From Chlamydiota bacterium (GTDB lineage Bacteria; Chlamydiota; Chlamydiia; Chlamydiales; SM23-39), in contig DAIDIZ010000024.1 of NCBI GenBank assembly GCA_027451585.1, forward strand, positions 1 through 55,957: a DNA stretch of 55,957 nt, written 5' to 3'. Shown here piece by piece: positions 1 to 8,311 of the stretch. Positions within the stretch are counted from its first letter, which is position 1; every line of letters starts with the position of its first letter. The notes below the pieces were generated by a model. The model was not told the DNA's origin. It made no database searches and was given only the letters and a program-made list of their open reading frames with translations. The position numbers and the translations under genes were made by a program.

Positions 1-468
1 ACGAGGAGTGGGTGACTGGAAAGCAATATTTAGACATGAGTCCTCTATTAAATCCGGGCTCAGAAAATAATTAAACGTGAGAGGTGAAAAGAGGGAGAAG
101 ATCGAATTTACAGAAAAACTGTTGCTTTGCCTAATTCTCGACAACGCGAAATATCAGGCTTGCCATGTGACGAGGTCTGCAGCGAGCATGCAGGATATCA
201 AATTGCTTTATCTGCCCCCATATTCTCCCAATCTGAATCTGATAGAGAGAGTTTGGAAATTTATTAGGAAGAAGAGTCTTAATTGCAAATATTACGAAAC
301 TTTTGACGAGTTCAAGCTGGCGATATCAGGCTGCATTGAGAAATTCAGCGGAGAGTACAGGAAAGAACTTGAGAGTCTGTTGACGTGGACGTTCCAAACA
401 TTCCCAACGAAGGAGTCTGTGGAGAAAGCAGCGTGAGAATAATTTTAAAAACCTAACCGCGCGCAGTA
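1..468 (+). mobile_element. IS630-family insertion sequence, 3' part only
   Basis: The left end of the window begins inside an IS630/Tc1-mariner type element. Its transposase C-terminus is at 77–436. The proposed right end reads outward GCGCAGTA at 461–468, followed by a TA at 469–470 that would be the target duplication. Read inward from that end the sequence is TACTGCGCGCGG, close to the TACTCCGCGCCG terminus of the foldback element at 48693–48855. The left half and left terminus lie outside the window, so completeness cannot be judged. The boundary at 468 is inferred from the TA and terminus similarity, not from a second copy. Confidence 0.7.
77..436 (+). pseudogene. IS630-family transposase, C-terminal fragment (DDE_3 superfamily)
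   Basis: About 119 residues correspond to the C-terminal half of an IS630-type DDE transposase. The second catalytic Asp is in LILDNAKYQ. The hallmark LPPYSPNLNLIERVWKFIRK carries the third acidic residue, Glu of IERVW. The part that would hold the first catalytic Asp is absent: upstream to base 1 the same frame meets a stop, and other frames read only short stretches. The gene is therefore either frameshifted or truncated here. The ATG at 77 is only the first available start and is not a believable native start. The reading ends 32 bp before the proposed IS terminus, as usual for this family. Confidence 0.8.
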
Positions 469-470
469 TA

Positions 471-636
471 GTAGAGGAGCATTAGCGGCAAGATTAAATG
501 TCATGTTGTCCTTAATGGTAATCAAAGGACAAACACAACACACTCAGAAATAATTACTTGTCAAGCTATTTATCATGCAATCGCCCTGGCCCCAGGACAA
601 GCGTCTCAAAAAATCAGAGATAATATTGTACCTTAG
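471..636 (+). pseudogene. Gene fragment sharing its 5' part with the right-end partial gene
   Basis: Directly right of the IS end an open frame without a normal start codon runs to a TAG at 634–636. It encodes a stretch containing NTTHSEIITCQAIYHAIAL, which is identical in DNA and frame to the start of the partial gene at the other end of the window (55618–55957, opposite strand). After that shared 59 bp the two diverge: this copy ends about 15 codons later, the other continues for about 94. It looks like a paralogue cut at its 5' side by the insertion sequence and altered at its 3' side. The stop overlaps the end of the SNF2 gene by 4 bp. Function unknown. Confidence 0.5.
531..589. repeat. 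Inverted repeat IR-L, 59 bp, identical to 55899–55957
   Basis: Bases 531–589 are the exact reverse complement of the last 59 bases of the window. The match stops at 589/55899. It cannot be followed outward past 55957 because the sequence ends there. Both copies are read in the same coding frame, so this is a duplicated gene segment rather than a transposon terminus. Confidence 0.9.
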
Positions 637-3600
637 GCAAGGGGAGCAAAAAGGGATTGGAGGTCCTCGAGGTTGAGATCCAATGAGGCCGTGCTCGATG
701 CATCAAATAGGCTGTCGGCTAGCGCTTTTTTCTTGGCTTGCATTTGCAAAATCTTCTCTTCTACGGAACCGGAAGCTATCCATTTATAGACAAAGATCGA
801 TTTGGTTTGCCCCATTCTGTGGGCCCGGTCGGTGGCTTGGTTCTCCACTGCTGGGTTCCACCAGGGATCGTAGTGAATAACTGTGTCGGCTGCCGTGAGA
901 TTGAGGCCCGTTCCTCCCGCTTTCAGGCTGATCAGAAAGAGGGGGACTTCTCCTCCTTGGAATCGTCTCACGGGCGTGTTCCGATCCTCTGTTTCTCCTG
1001 TGATGATTACGTAAGGAATCTTAAGATCTCTCAGCTGCTCTTCGATGAGTTTCAGCATACTGGTGAATTGCGAAAAGAGAAGGATTTTTCTCCCGTTTTC
1101 AATGAGTTCTGGAAGAAGCTCTTTGAGATGGAGAAGCTTGCTTGAATCGTTCGATGTGGTCCCTTTGACTGTTTTAAGCAACCGTGGATCGCAGCAGATT
1201 TGGCGGAGTTTCAGCAGCGCGTCTAGCAAAACAATTCGGCTTCTAGCCAACCCTTTCGCTTCCACTTCGGCCATCACTTTATTCATCATGGTAAGCCGGA
1301 CTGCTTCATACAGCTCTTGTTGCTTCTCTGTCAGCTCGATGGTGGTGATGATCTCTGTTTTGGGCGGAAGTTCTTGGATCACTTCTTGCTTGGTCCGACG
1401 CAGTAAAAAGGGGGCTATTCGCTTTTGGAGTATCTTTTTCCTCTCCAAAGAGCCTTCTTTTTCGATCGGCTTCCGAAACAGCTTCTGAAATTGTTTCTCG
1501 TCCCCTAAAAAACCGGGCAAAATAAGGGTGAAGATAGACCAGAGCTCGCCAAGATGGTTCTCCATCGGGGTACCGGTTAAGCAAAGACGGTGCTTCGCTT
1601 GCAGTGATCGGAGCACTTGATGGGCTTGTGTTTTGGCATTTTTGATGTTTTGGGCTTCGTCAAGAATGAGAAGATGGTACTTCTGTGTGCAGAGAATTTG
1701 CTTATCGCGGGAGAGGAGGGGATAGGTGGTGAGAATGAGATCGTATTGCGAGATATTCTCATAGTGCCTTTTTCGGTCCGCCCCCTGCAAAATCAATACT
1801 TTTAGCGAGGGGGTAAACTTTTCGGCTTCAAGCGACCAATTCCCCATGAGGGTCGTGGGGGCAATCACTAGGACTGGATCGGTCAGCCGTCCTTCTTCTT
1901 TTTCAAGTAGAATGTGTGCAAGGGTTTGGATTGTCTTTCCCAGTCCCATATCGTCTGCTAAAATGCCTGCAAGCTGGTATCTGCGCAAAAATTGGAGCCA
2001 GCTCAGGCCCACGAGTTGGTAGTGGCGTAAATCGGTTTTGAGCCCTTTGGGCGGCGTGACGAGCTCGATTTTCTTCAGCTGTTGGAGCTCATCGATCATC
2101 TTTGTGTACCGAGCGGGTGATTCCCATTCGAGTTTCTCTTTATGGAGATTCTCCTTCAATTGCCCAAGGGCGCCTGCCTGCCAGGAGGGAAGCTCGAGTT
2201 TGCCTCCTTTTTTTGGTTCATTGAGAAGTCCCAAAAAGGGTTCTAGGATCGCCTTGAGTTTTCCCAAAGAGATCACCAATACTTCCCCGTTATCAAGGGC
2301 AATGGTGTATTTTTTCTCCATATCTTGCGACGCCAGGGCGTCGAAATGGGGATTGTTGTCGGAGTATTGGGAAATGAACTTGCTCAAATAGGGAATGAGG
2401 TTGACCCGTTTTCCGTTGATTTTCTGCCCGATCTCTAGGTCAAACCAGTGATTTTTGGCTTCGTTTACTTCGACATACCAATCTTGATCGGCGCTGATGA
2501 CGTCTTGGATCGGAAAGGATTCAGAGACTTCAACGATCCATCCAGCTCTCTTCATGGATTGAATTTCATCTATGAGAGGAGTTAGATCAGATACAGGAAA
2601 GTTTTTCCGAAATATTTCGTTAAGACCAAACCAACAACGAGATCGCAATTCGTGGACTACTCTCTTTTCAAAGGGGACATCCCTTGCGAGTTCATAGGTC
2701 GCTTCGGCGGTTTTCCACCCGAAGTGAGAGGCGGGAACAGGGACAGCTGGGATCTTGTGCTCGCCGTAAAGGAATGAGAGGGTTCCTTGTACGATCAATG
2801 CATTGCTCCATTGATGATTTTGCTCTTTAAGAAAAAGGTGGACTCTCCCTTTTTGCGGGGGCAGAATGATCCGTTTCTTCTTTTGAAGCGGGAGCGTGGG
2901 GAAAAGGGTCTTGAGTTTCTGTTCGATGATTGGTAGATGATCTGGTTTGATCGGGGGAGCTGAAAGAAGGTGGCGAATTACGTTGGGTTTTTCGGGAAGA
3001 CGCAGTGGTCCGCAGGTATGATTGGTCGGGTCGACGTAGAGGGCTCCGTCAGAAAATAGGAAGGGAATGGCTTCATTCCCTTCAACTTGTAGGTTGAGCT
3101 GCTGCGATTGGTGGATGAATTCCCAAGAGAGAATCGCCTGTTTCTCCTCTCCCCAAACAAGCGGCGGGGTGGTTACTTTCTCCCACACGGCGCGACCTGT
3201 GTCGACTATTTTTTTTAAAGTAGGAATCATTTTTGATGTCGATTCTAGGGTCTGTTCCCACAAAAGAGAGAGGATCTCTTTATCGCTCTCCTCACACGCC
3301 TTCTTTAACGCTTCGGGAATCCCTCGATCAAAGACGGTAATGGCTTTTATTACCGTTCCTATGGCTTGCGAAAGGTTGCCTCCCTTTTTTCTTCTGGCAA
3401 TATGAAATGCGAGGTTCATGGATTCTGAGGTAGGGGAGTCGCCGGGAGGTTTTGAAAAAATGTAAAAAATCCCTGAAGGAGGAATCGGGCTATCTGCGGT
3501 CTCTTTGTGAGTATTCGAAATTTGCTCGATCCAATCTTTTTCTTCTTCAGAAAGATGGACCTGTTTTTTTGAAGGATTTTTATGGGACGAGGGTACTTTC

Positions 3601-3872
3601 TCTCCTGACTCTAAAGAAAGATGGATCAGGGTTGCCACGATATGTTTGCATCGGTACTTTTGAGGACAGCTACACACAGCCACAAGGGCTTTATTTCCGT
3701 CATAAATGTTTACCTCGTAGGGGGTCTCTTGAGAGCCTGTTACCAACGCTTTAATTTGAGTGGGCGCAGAAGAAATAACCGAGACTTTACCTTGCTGGGC
3801 ATAATTTTTCCCCCGGTGAAAGGTGGTTTTATCAAAACTTTCAATACCAAGCTGGATCATGCTCGATTCCAT
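633..3872 (-). CDS. SNF2-family helicase with N-terminal SWIM zinc finger
   Basis: A 1079-residue SWI2/SNF2-type DNA-dependent ATPase; this family remodels protein–DNA complexes by translocating on duplex DNA. The N-terminus has a SWIM finger with C67, C69, C75 and H77 (CxC…CxH). A long middle region of roughly residues 100–600 has only weak recognisable identity. The bacterial SNF2 core follows: Walker A in ADDMGLGKTIQ (about residue 640), DEAQ box in LILDEAQNIK, motif III LTGTPMENHLGELWSI, then the C-terminal RecA lobe with LLFSQFTSML, KAGGTGLNL and the arginine-finger motif NQATDRAHRMGQ. The arrangement matches the large SWIM–SNF2 proteins kept across Chlamydiae. The ATG at 3872 is the first; a second Met lies four codons later. 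It is transcribed away from ybeY and ends against the fragment at 471–636. Confidence 0.93.
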   Translation of the reverse strand: MESSMIQLGIESFDKTTFHRGKNYAQQGKVSVISSAPTQIKALVTGSQETPYEVNIYDGNKALVAVCSCPQKYRCKHIVATLIHLSLESGEKVPSSHKNPSKKQVHLSEEEKDWIEQISNTHKETADSPIPPSGIFYIFSKPPGDSPTSESMNLAFHIARRKKGGNLSQAIGTVIKAITVFDRGIPEALKKACEESDKEILSLLWEQTLESTSKMIPTLKKIVDTGRAVWEKVTTPPLVWGEEKQAILSWEFIHQSQQLNLQVEGNEAIPFLFSDGALYVDPTNHTCGPLRLPEKPNVIRHLLSAPPIKPDHLPIIEQKLKTLFPTLPLQKKKRIILPPQKGRVHLFLKEQNHQWSNALIVQGTLSFLYGEHKIPAVPVPASHFGWKTAEATYELARDVPFEKRVVHELRSRCWFGLNEIFRKNFPVSDLTPLIDEIQSMKRAGWIVEVSESFPIQDVISADQDWYVEVNEAKNHWFDLEIGQKINGKRVNLIPYLSKFISQYSDNNPHFDALASQDMEKKYTIALDNGEVLVISLGKLKAILEPFLGLLNEPKKGGKLELPSWQAGALGQLKENLHKEKLEWESPARYTKMIDELQQLKKIELVTPPKGLKTDLRHYQLVGLSWLQFLRRYQLAGILADDMGLGKTIQTLAHILLEKEEGRLTDPVLVIAPTTLMGNWSLEAEKFTPSLKVLILQGADRKRHYENISQYDLILTTYPLLSRDKQILCTQKYHLLILDEAQNIKNAKTQAHQVLRSLQAKHRLCLTGTPMENHLGELWSIFTLILPGFLGDEKQFQKLFRKPIEKEGSLERKKILQKRIAPFLLRRTKQEVIQELPPKTEIITTIELTEKQQELYEAVRLTMMNKVMAEVEAKGLARSRIVLLDALLKLRQICCDPRLLKTVKGTTSNDSSKLLHLKELLPELIENGRKILLFSQFTSMLKLIEEQLRDLKIPYVIITGETEDRNTPVRRFQGGEVPLFLISLKAGGTGLNLTAADTVIHYDPWWNPAVENQATDRAHRMGQTKSIFVYKWIASGSVEEKILQMQAKKKALADSLFDASSTASLDLNLEDLQSLFAPLA

Positions 3873-3905
3873 TCAATACCTTCTTAAAGAAGAAAAGCGA
3901 AGATT

Positions 3906-4328
3906 TTACTTCGGATTTTTTAAAATTGCAAGATGTTTGAGGCACTTCTTTTCCATCTTCCTCATCTCTCGTCTCTTCATGGGATCTAAATCGTCGTAGC
4001 CGATCAGATGGAGAATCCCATGGATGAGGTAGAGAAGGGTCTCTTCAGACGGATCCAGATTGTGTTTTGTGGCGTAGTCAATGGCTACCTCCGGACAAAC
4101 GAAGATCTCTCCTAAATGTTTATCTCCCAAAGGGAACGAAATGCAGTCGGTTTCGGTCGGATCATTAAAAAATTGCTCATGAAGTTCGGCAATCTTTTTC
4201 TTCGTGACAAAATAGATAGAAAGCTCTTCCCACTCCACTTGTAAAAACGAGAGAATCTCCGTCGCGGCTCGCGCAACAGATCTCTTGTTGATCGGAAGAG
4301 CTTTTTGTCGATTGATGACGGTAATCAA
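3906..4328 (-). CDS. ybeY: Endoribonuclease YbeY (16S rRNA maturation)
   Basis: YbeY is a metal-dependent single-strand endoribonuclease needed for 16S rRNA 3' processing and 70S quality control. The protein has the family's C-terminal metal motif in the form HGILHLIGYDD. The first two His are present; the third metal position, His in most homologues, is Asp here. Upstream are the conserved blocks NDPTETDCISFPL and LGEIFVCPEVA. I place the start at TTG 4328, where homology begins (ITVINRQ) and which overlaps the TGA of the small basic protein gene as TTGA. A longer form from GTG 4382 (158 codons) is open but would lie inside that gene. Neither start has a clear ribosome binding site. It forms a compact run with the two small genes upstream. 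Confidence 0.9.
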   Translation of the reverse strand: MITVINRQKALPINKRSVARAATEILSFLQVEWEELSIYFVTKKKIAELHEQFFNDPTETDCISFPLGDKHLGEIFVCPEVAIDYATKHNLDPSEETLLYLIHGILHLIGYDDLDPMKRREMRKMEKKCLKHLAILKNPK

Positions 4329-4483
4329 GCTGAAGGAGTTTTGGGAAGTCCGGTCACCCGTGTGTTTTTCCCATCGACCCACTTGCCAAGTTTGCGCAGT
4401 ACGTCAATTCTTTCAAAACGCTTCAATACGTTTCGCTTTTGTCCGCCTTTATTCGTTTTTCCGTAACTTGTATGTCGCGTCAT
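4325..4483 (-). CDS. Small basic protein, Chlamydiae/Verrucomicrobia type
   Basis: A 52-codon gene with a strongly basic product. The core KRNVLKRFERIDVLRKLGKW followed by GLPKTP is the signature of the short basic protein family found in Chlamydiae, Verrucomicrobia and relatives (I associate it with TIGR04137). Its function is not established; basic charge and neighbouring ybeY suggest a ribosome or rRNA link, which is inference. The ATG at 4483 lies 5 bp after the stop of the preceding small gene. The stop TGA overlaps the probable TTG start of ybeY. Confidence 0.8.
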   Translation of the reverse strand: MTRHTSYGKTNKGGQKRNVLKRFERIDVLRKLGKWVDGKNTRVTGLPKTPSA

Positions 4484-4488
4484 CTGTC

Positions 4489-4662
4489 CTACCTTGCTTT
4501 TGGAATGAATCGATCAGGAATCTCTTGGGCTTCTACGCCGTTCAGGTGAATGCGAAACCCTGATTCTAGTTGGTCGCGCTTGGGGCCTGTCTTGGATGAG
4601 GGAAGTCGCCGTCTTCGATGAGATACAGCTCTTCTTTCCCCTTGTTTGCTCATGCGGGTCAT
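4489..4662 (-). CDS. Short arginine-rich conserved hypothetical protein
   Basis: A 57-codon gene upstream of, and 5 bp from, the small basic protein gene. The N-terminal third is highly basic (SHRRRRLPSSKTGPKR). The C-terminal half is mixed and ends IPDRFIPKAR. A purine stretch GAGAG precedes the ATG at 4662. There is no signal peptide or membrane segment. The very basic composition and its place in a run with the small basic protein and ybeY suggest nucleic-acid or ribosome binding; this is inference. I do not recognise a named family. An overlapping open frame of 69 codons in another phase (4514–4723) is less likely because it lacks such context. Confidence 0.6.
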   Translation of the reverse strand: MTRMSKQGERRAVSHRRRRLPSSKTGPKRDQLESGFRIHLNGVEAQEIPDRFIPKAR

Positions 4663-4750
4663 AACGTACTCTCTTGCAAATGAATGAAGGGGCTATTTTA
4701 AGGGGCTTTCTTTTATTTCGCAATGAGTTGTTTAAGTGTTTGGTAACCAG

Positions 4751-5191
4751 TCAGTTGTGTTGTGCGGCTGATTCAATCATGAAATGGGCCTCTTTATAGG
4801 CGTCAAATCGGAGAGAAGAGAGTCGATTTTTATTGGGGTGGGAAAGGTCCTCAAATTCGTAGATGATGCGGAAGGGGGGGCTTTGGATGAGGAGTGGGGT
4901 AGAACAGAGATTGAAGGCGATCTTGGCTCCGTTGACGTTGTTTTTGGTCTTGGTGATCGCTATGAAATCGGTTGTGGGGTCATCAGTTGCAACGTGGGGA
5001 AGAAAGGAGGTGTCGGTGATTTTCCAAAGAGAATCTTGAGTAAATGTTTGGGCGTTTTCATCTTCAACGGTCAAGAGAATGTGTTCTTTACGACCAAAAT
5101 GGGCGGCGATGGTTTGATAGAGGATCTGGAGTTTGGCAGCGCCTCCTTTGACGGGAAAAAAAATAACTCGGGTGGTTTGGGTCTCAATCAT
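4751..5191 (-). CDS. holC: DNA polymerase III chi subunit-like protein (HolC family)
   Basis: A 146-residue protein resembling the chi subunit of the DNA polymerase III clamp-loader complex, which links the replisome to SSB. Supporting motifs are the N-terminal strand VIFFPVKGGAAKLQILYQTI, the HILLTVEDENAQTFTQDSLW block (family: late-helix 'LDdlLW'), and FLPHVATDD matching the 'sFlPH' motif. The length fits the family. Its ATG (5191) lies inside the 3' end of the DUF502 gene, an 8-bp overlap, so it is translated in an operon with the two DUF502 genes. Identity is by motif only, and chi proteins are poorly conserved. Confidence 0.7.
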   Translation of the reverse strand: MIETQTTRVIFFPVKGGAAKLQILYQTIAAHFGRKEHILLTVEDENAQTFTQDSLWKITDTSFLPHVATDDPTTDFIAITKTKNNVNGAKIAFNLCSTPLLIQSPPFRIIYEFEDLSHPNKNRLSSLRFDAYKEAHFMIESAAQHN

Positions 5192-5822
5192 GGGAATTCG
5201 CAGGAGGATGGATGATACCGCAAGAGACGAGAAATTTAACAGCTTCTTCGTTGGAAAGGGCTATTTGGTGGGCGTCTTTTGCGGGGACAAAAAAGAGGAA
5301 TCCTGAGATGGGGTGGGGGGCTGTGGGCATAAAGATGGACTGAAGCGGTTCTTTGATTTTGCTTTGGATTTCTTCGGCAACTTCTCCTGCTTGAAATCCG
5401 AGGGCATAGGAGGGGGCAAAGGGAAATGGGATGATCACCGGGTGTTTAAAGGCTTTCTTTCCATCGGGTGAAAAAAGGGCTTTGAAGATGTCGCGAGACA
5501 CTTTGTAGACTGTCTTAATAAAGGGGATTTTGGAGATGATCCGATCTCCAAACTCGAGCACGCTTTTGAAAAAAAACCAACGGGCAAAGGCTCCGAGGGC
5601 TAAGATGAAGAGGCAGAGGAGGAGAAGGGCTAAAATCCGGGCGAGGGGTAAAGTGAGTGCGTGGGGGAGGTGGAAATGGAAAAGTTCTTCCAGGGAATGG
5701 AGCATGGACGAGACAAGGGAGAGGAAGGGGGTGGTGAAAAAGTCGATCAGGAACAGGACAATGAGAAGGGTGAGGGCTATCGGCATTAAAAGGATGAGTC
5801 CCGTAAGAAAATACTTTTTCAT
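5184..5822 (-). CDS. DUF502 family membrane protein (second copy)
   Basis: A 212-residue inner-membrane protein. An N-terminal transmembrane helix (LTGLILLMPIALTLLIVLFL) is followed by a second hydrophobic span near residues 58–88 (ARILALLLLCLFILALGAF). The cytosolic or periplasmic C-terminal domain has the family blocks IPFIKTVYKVSRDIFKA, FKHPVIIPFPF and SIFMPTAPHPISGFLFFVP. DUF502 proteins have no settled function. It is a tandem paralogue of the adjacent upstream gene; start and stop overlap as ATGA (5819–5822). Conserved blocks lie at the same positions in both, pointing to local duplication followed by divergence. Confidence 0.88.
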   Translation of the reverse strand: MKKYFLTGLILLMPIALTLLIVLFLIDFFTTPFLSLVSSMLHSLEELFHFHLPHALTLPLARILALLLLCLFILALGAFARWFFFKSVLEFGDRIISKIPFIKTVYKVSRDIFKALFSPDGKKAFKHPVIIPFPFAPSYALGFQAGEVAEEIQSKIKEPLQSIFMPTAPHPISGFLFFVPAKDAHQIALSNEEAVKFLVSCGIIHPPANSHD

Positions 5823-6460
5823 TTGCCTTCTTCCTTTTGGTTCCAGTCGGGTTTGATGACGGCGCAGGAAACGACGTATTTCATCGCTTCTTCTGTTTTC
5901 ATTTCAAGATAGATCATCTCTTTTCGAGGGATCATCACTAAGAATCCGGTCATTGGATTGGGTGCGGTAGGAATAAAAACTGATTCCATTTCTTGATGAA
6001 TGGGGGTGACGCAGCTTTCGGGAGAGGGGCCAGAGACAAGTCCCAGGCAATAGCCTCCTCTATAAGGGAAGGGAATGAGGACCACTTGTTTAAAAGAGCC
6101 TCCTTGAGAGGCAAAGAGGGAGTGAATGATCTCTTTGGATGTTTTATAGACTTTATTTACAAGGGGAACTCGATAGAGAATCCGATCCCCGATTTCGAAG
6201 AGTTTCTCAAAGAAGAAGCGTCTTGCGATGAATCCTAGGCAGAAGACCAGGATAAAAAGGGAGAGAAGAATAAACAGTTGACTTAAGAGCTCAATTCCGC
6301 TTTTCGATGTGATAATCCCATATTTGGGAAGATCTTCCAAAAGGGCGGTCATGATCCCCATGAAGGGGCGGGTGAGAAAGCGGACGAAAAAGATGAAGAT
6401 CCAAATGGTGACGGCGACAGGGAGGAGGGTTGCTAGACCTGTAAAGAAACATTTTTTCAT
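5819..6460 (-). CDS. DUF502 family membrane protein (first copy)
   Basis: A 213-residue paralogue of the next gene with the same architecture. The first helix is in FFTGLATLLPVAVTIWIFIF and a second hydrophobic segment in LFILLSLFILVFCLGFIA. It then has VPLVNKVYKTSKEIIHS, VVLIPFPYRGGYCLG and SVFIPTAPNPMTGFLVMIP. It heads a three-gene run with the second DUF502 gene and holC, each joined by overlaps. The gene is divergent from uup, with only 34 bp between the starts, so the promoters of both must overlap. Confidence 0.88.
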   Translation of the reverse strand: MKKCFFTGLATLLPVAVTIWIFIFFVRFLTRPFMGIMTALLEDLPKYGIITSKSGIELLSQLFILLSLFILVFCLGFIARRFFFEKLFEIGDRILYRVPLVNKVYKTSKEIIHSLFASQGGSFKQVVLIPFPYRGGYCLGLVSGPSPESCVTPIHQEMESVFIPTAPNPMTGFLVMIPRKEMIYLEMKTEEAMKYVVSCAVIKPDWNQKEEGK

Positions 6461-6494
6461 GTTACAATCTGTATACCAGATTTGAGTTATTTTT

Positions 6495-8291
6495 ATGGAC
6501 GTCTTATTGAGTTGCCAAGAGGTGGGGAAGTCGTTTGGTTCGATTGACCTATTCGACGATCTCTCTTTCTCTATTTTTTCGGGAGATCAAATGGGTTTAA
6601 TCGGTCTCAATGGTTCGGGCAAATCAACCCTTCTGAAGATCTTGGCTCGTCTTGAAAAAGAGGATCGAGGATCAATTGTGATGAAAAAGGGACTCAAAAT
6701 TGGATATCTTCCTCAAAGCTGCGAGTTTCAGGAAGCTTCTCCTCAAGAAATACTCAAAGAGGCCTTGGCAAATGAGAATATTCCTGATTATGATCGCGAT
6801 TTCTTAGCAGAAATGTGGCTTTCCAAAATGGGGTTTTCGGGAAACGAGTGTTCGGCTCATCTTCTCTCTGGAGGATGGAAAAAAAGGCTCGGTCTTGCAA
6901 GAGAGTTAATCCGTTCTCCTGATTTGCTCTTGCTCGATGAACCGACAAACCATCTCGATCTCGAGGGGGTATTGTGGCTTGAGAAATGGTTAACTGAAGA
7001 GGCTCTCACTTATCTTGTGATTAGTCATGATCGGTATTTTTTACAAAATGTAACCAATCGGATCATCGAAATCGATCGTCTTTATCCAAAAGGGGTTTTT
7101 TCTTCTCAGGGCTCTTATGCTGAGTTTTTAGCGAAAAAAGAGCAATTCATTGAGGGACAGCTAAAAGAGGAACGGTCTTTAGCCACAAAGGCAAGGAGGG
7201 AAACTGCATGGCTCCGAGCTGGTGTGAAGGCGAGAACGACTAAATCGCAGGCGAGAATCGACGAGGCCGAAGAGATTTTAGAAGCTCATCGAGATGTCAA
7301 AAGACGCAACCAGACAAAAACGGCGGCTATTGACTTCGCTGCAAGTGAAAGAGAAACGAGAAAACTCGTGGTCGCTAAAAATCTTAAAAAAGAAATTGGG
7401 GGAAAATCTCTTTTTTCTCATCTCGACTTCACTCTTTCTCCCGGCACTCGTTTGGGTTTGATGGGACCTAATGGATCTGGCAAGACCACTCTTCTTCGGC
7501 TCATTCAAGGTGAAATAGAGCCCGATCAGGGAACGATTAAAAGAGCAGATAGGTTGCAGGTTGTCTACTTCGATCAACATAGGAAGCAGCTCCCTTTAGA
7601 TATTTCTTTAAAGGATGCTCTATCCCCCAAAGGGGATTATGTATCGTTTCGAGGGCATCCGGTCCATGTGAATGGGTGGTGCAAACGATTCTTATTTTCC
7701 CCCGATCGACTCGAGATGCCGATTGGCCTTTTGTCGGGCGGCGAAAGGGCGAGGATTGCGATTGCTCATTTGATGCTGCAGCCAGCAGATGTTCTTCTTC
7801 TTGATGAGCCGACCAATGATCTTGATATTCCTACTTTAGAGGTTTTGGAAGAGGGATTGATTGATTTTCCTGGAGCAATTGTCCTGATTACTCACGATCG
7901 ATGCATGATCGATCGAATTTGTAATGAGATTCTCTCGCTTGGAGACCTTGAAGGGCCCCTCTTTTTTGCGGATTATTCGCAGTGGGTGAATCGAGCTCAG
8001 AAAAAGGAAAAACCTTCTCTCTCTTCTCCTCAAAAGAGAGAAAAAGCGCCAGTTAAAACTCTCTCTTCTTCAGAGAAAAAAGAGTATCAGTTGATTGAAC
8101 AAAAAATCCCTAAATTGGAAGCTGAAGTGCGTCTTCTCAATCAACGTTTAGAAGAAAAGGAAGTTGCAACAAATCCAGAGCTTCTCTCTCAGGTATGCAC
8201 GCAAATCGGTCTTCTTGAAACGCAAATTGAACAACTCTACTTGAGATGGCATGCGCTTGATCAAATCATTTCTAGTATAAATAATCTGTAA
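6495..8291 (+). CDS. uup: ABC-F ATPase, Uup type
   Basis: A 598-residue duplicated ABC ATPase without membrane domains. ABC-F proteins act on the ribosome or, for Uup, also on DNA replication intermediates. ABC1: Walker A GLNGSGKST (about residues 37–45), signature LSGGWKKRLGLAREL, Walker B LLLLDEPTNHLDLEG. The linker (about 210–260) is lysine/arginine-rich, as expected of the P-site tRNA interaction motif. ABC2: Walker A GPNGSGKTT, signature LSGGERARIAIAHL, Walker B LLLLDEPTNDLDIPT. The last ~70 residues form a coiled coil (from about SSSEKKEYQLIEQKI), the DNA-binding C-terminal domain that separates Uup from EttA and other ABC-F groups. Confidence 0.92.
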   Translation: MDVLLSCQEVGKSFGSIDLFDDLSFSIFSGDQMGLIGLNGSGKSTLLKILARLEKEDRGSIVMKKGLKIGYLPQSCEFQEASPQEILKEALANENIPDYDRDFLAEMWLSKMGFSGNECSAHLLSGGWKKRLGLARELIRSPDLLLLDEPTNHLDLEGVLWLEKWLTEEALTYLVISHDRYFLQNVTNRIIEIDRLYPKGVFSSQGSYAEFLAKKEQFIEGQLKEERSLATKARRETAWLRAGVKARTTKSQARIDEAEEILEAHRDVKRRNQTKTAAIDFAASERETRKLVVAKNLKKEIGGKSLFSHLDFTLSPGTRLGLMGPNGSGKTTLLRLIQGEIEPDQGTIKRADRLQVVYFDQHRKQLPLDISLKDALSPKGDYVSFRGHPVHVNGWCKRFLFSPDRLEMPIGLLSGGERARIAIAHLMLQPADVLLLDEPTNDLDIPTLEVLEEGLIDFPGAIVLITHDRCMIDRICNEILSLGDLEGPLFFADYSQWVNRAQKKEKPSLSSPQKREKAPVKTLSSSEKKEYQLIEQKIPKLEAEVRLLNQRLEEKEVATNPELLSQVCTQIGLLETQIEQLYLRWHALDQIISSINNL

Positions 8292-8311
8292 AGAGTATTC
8301 TTTGGCTCGTT

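Noticed and set aside
1045-1488. Long open frames on the plus strand opposite the SNF2 gene
   Set aside because: They have no start signals or recognisable motifs and mirror codon structure of the real gene on the other strand.
4285-4563. A 92-codon plus-strand frame across ybeY and the small basic genes
   Set aside because: Composition is not protein-like, and the opposite strand carries a recognised conserved family.
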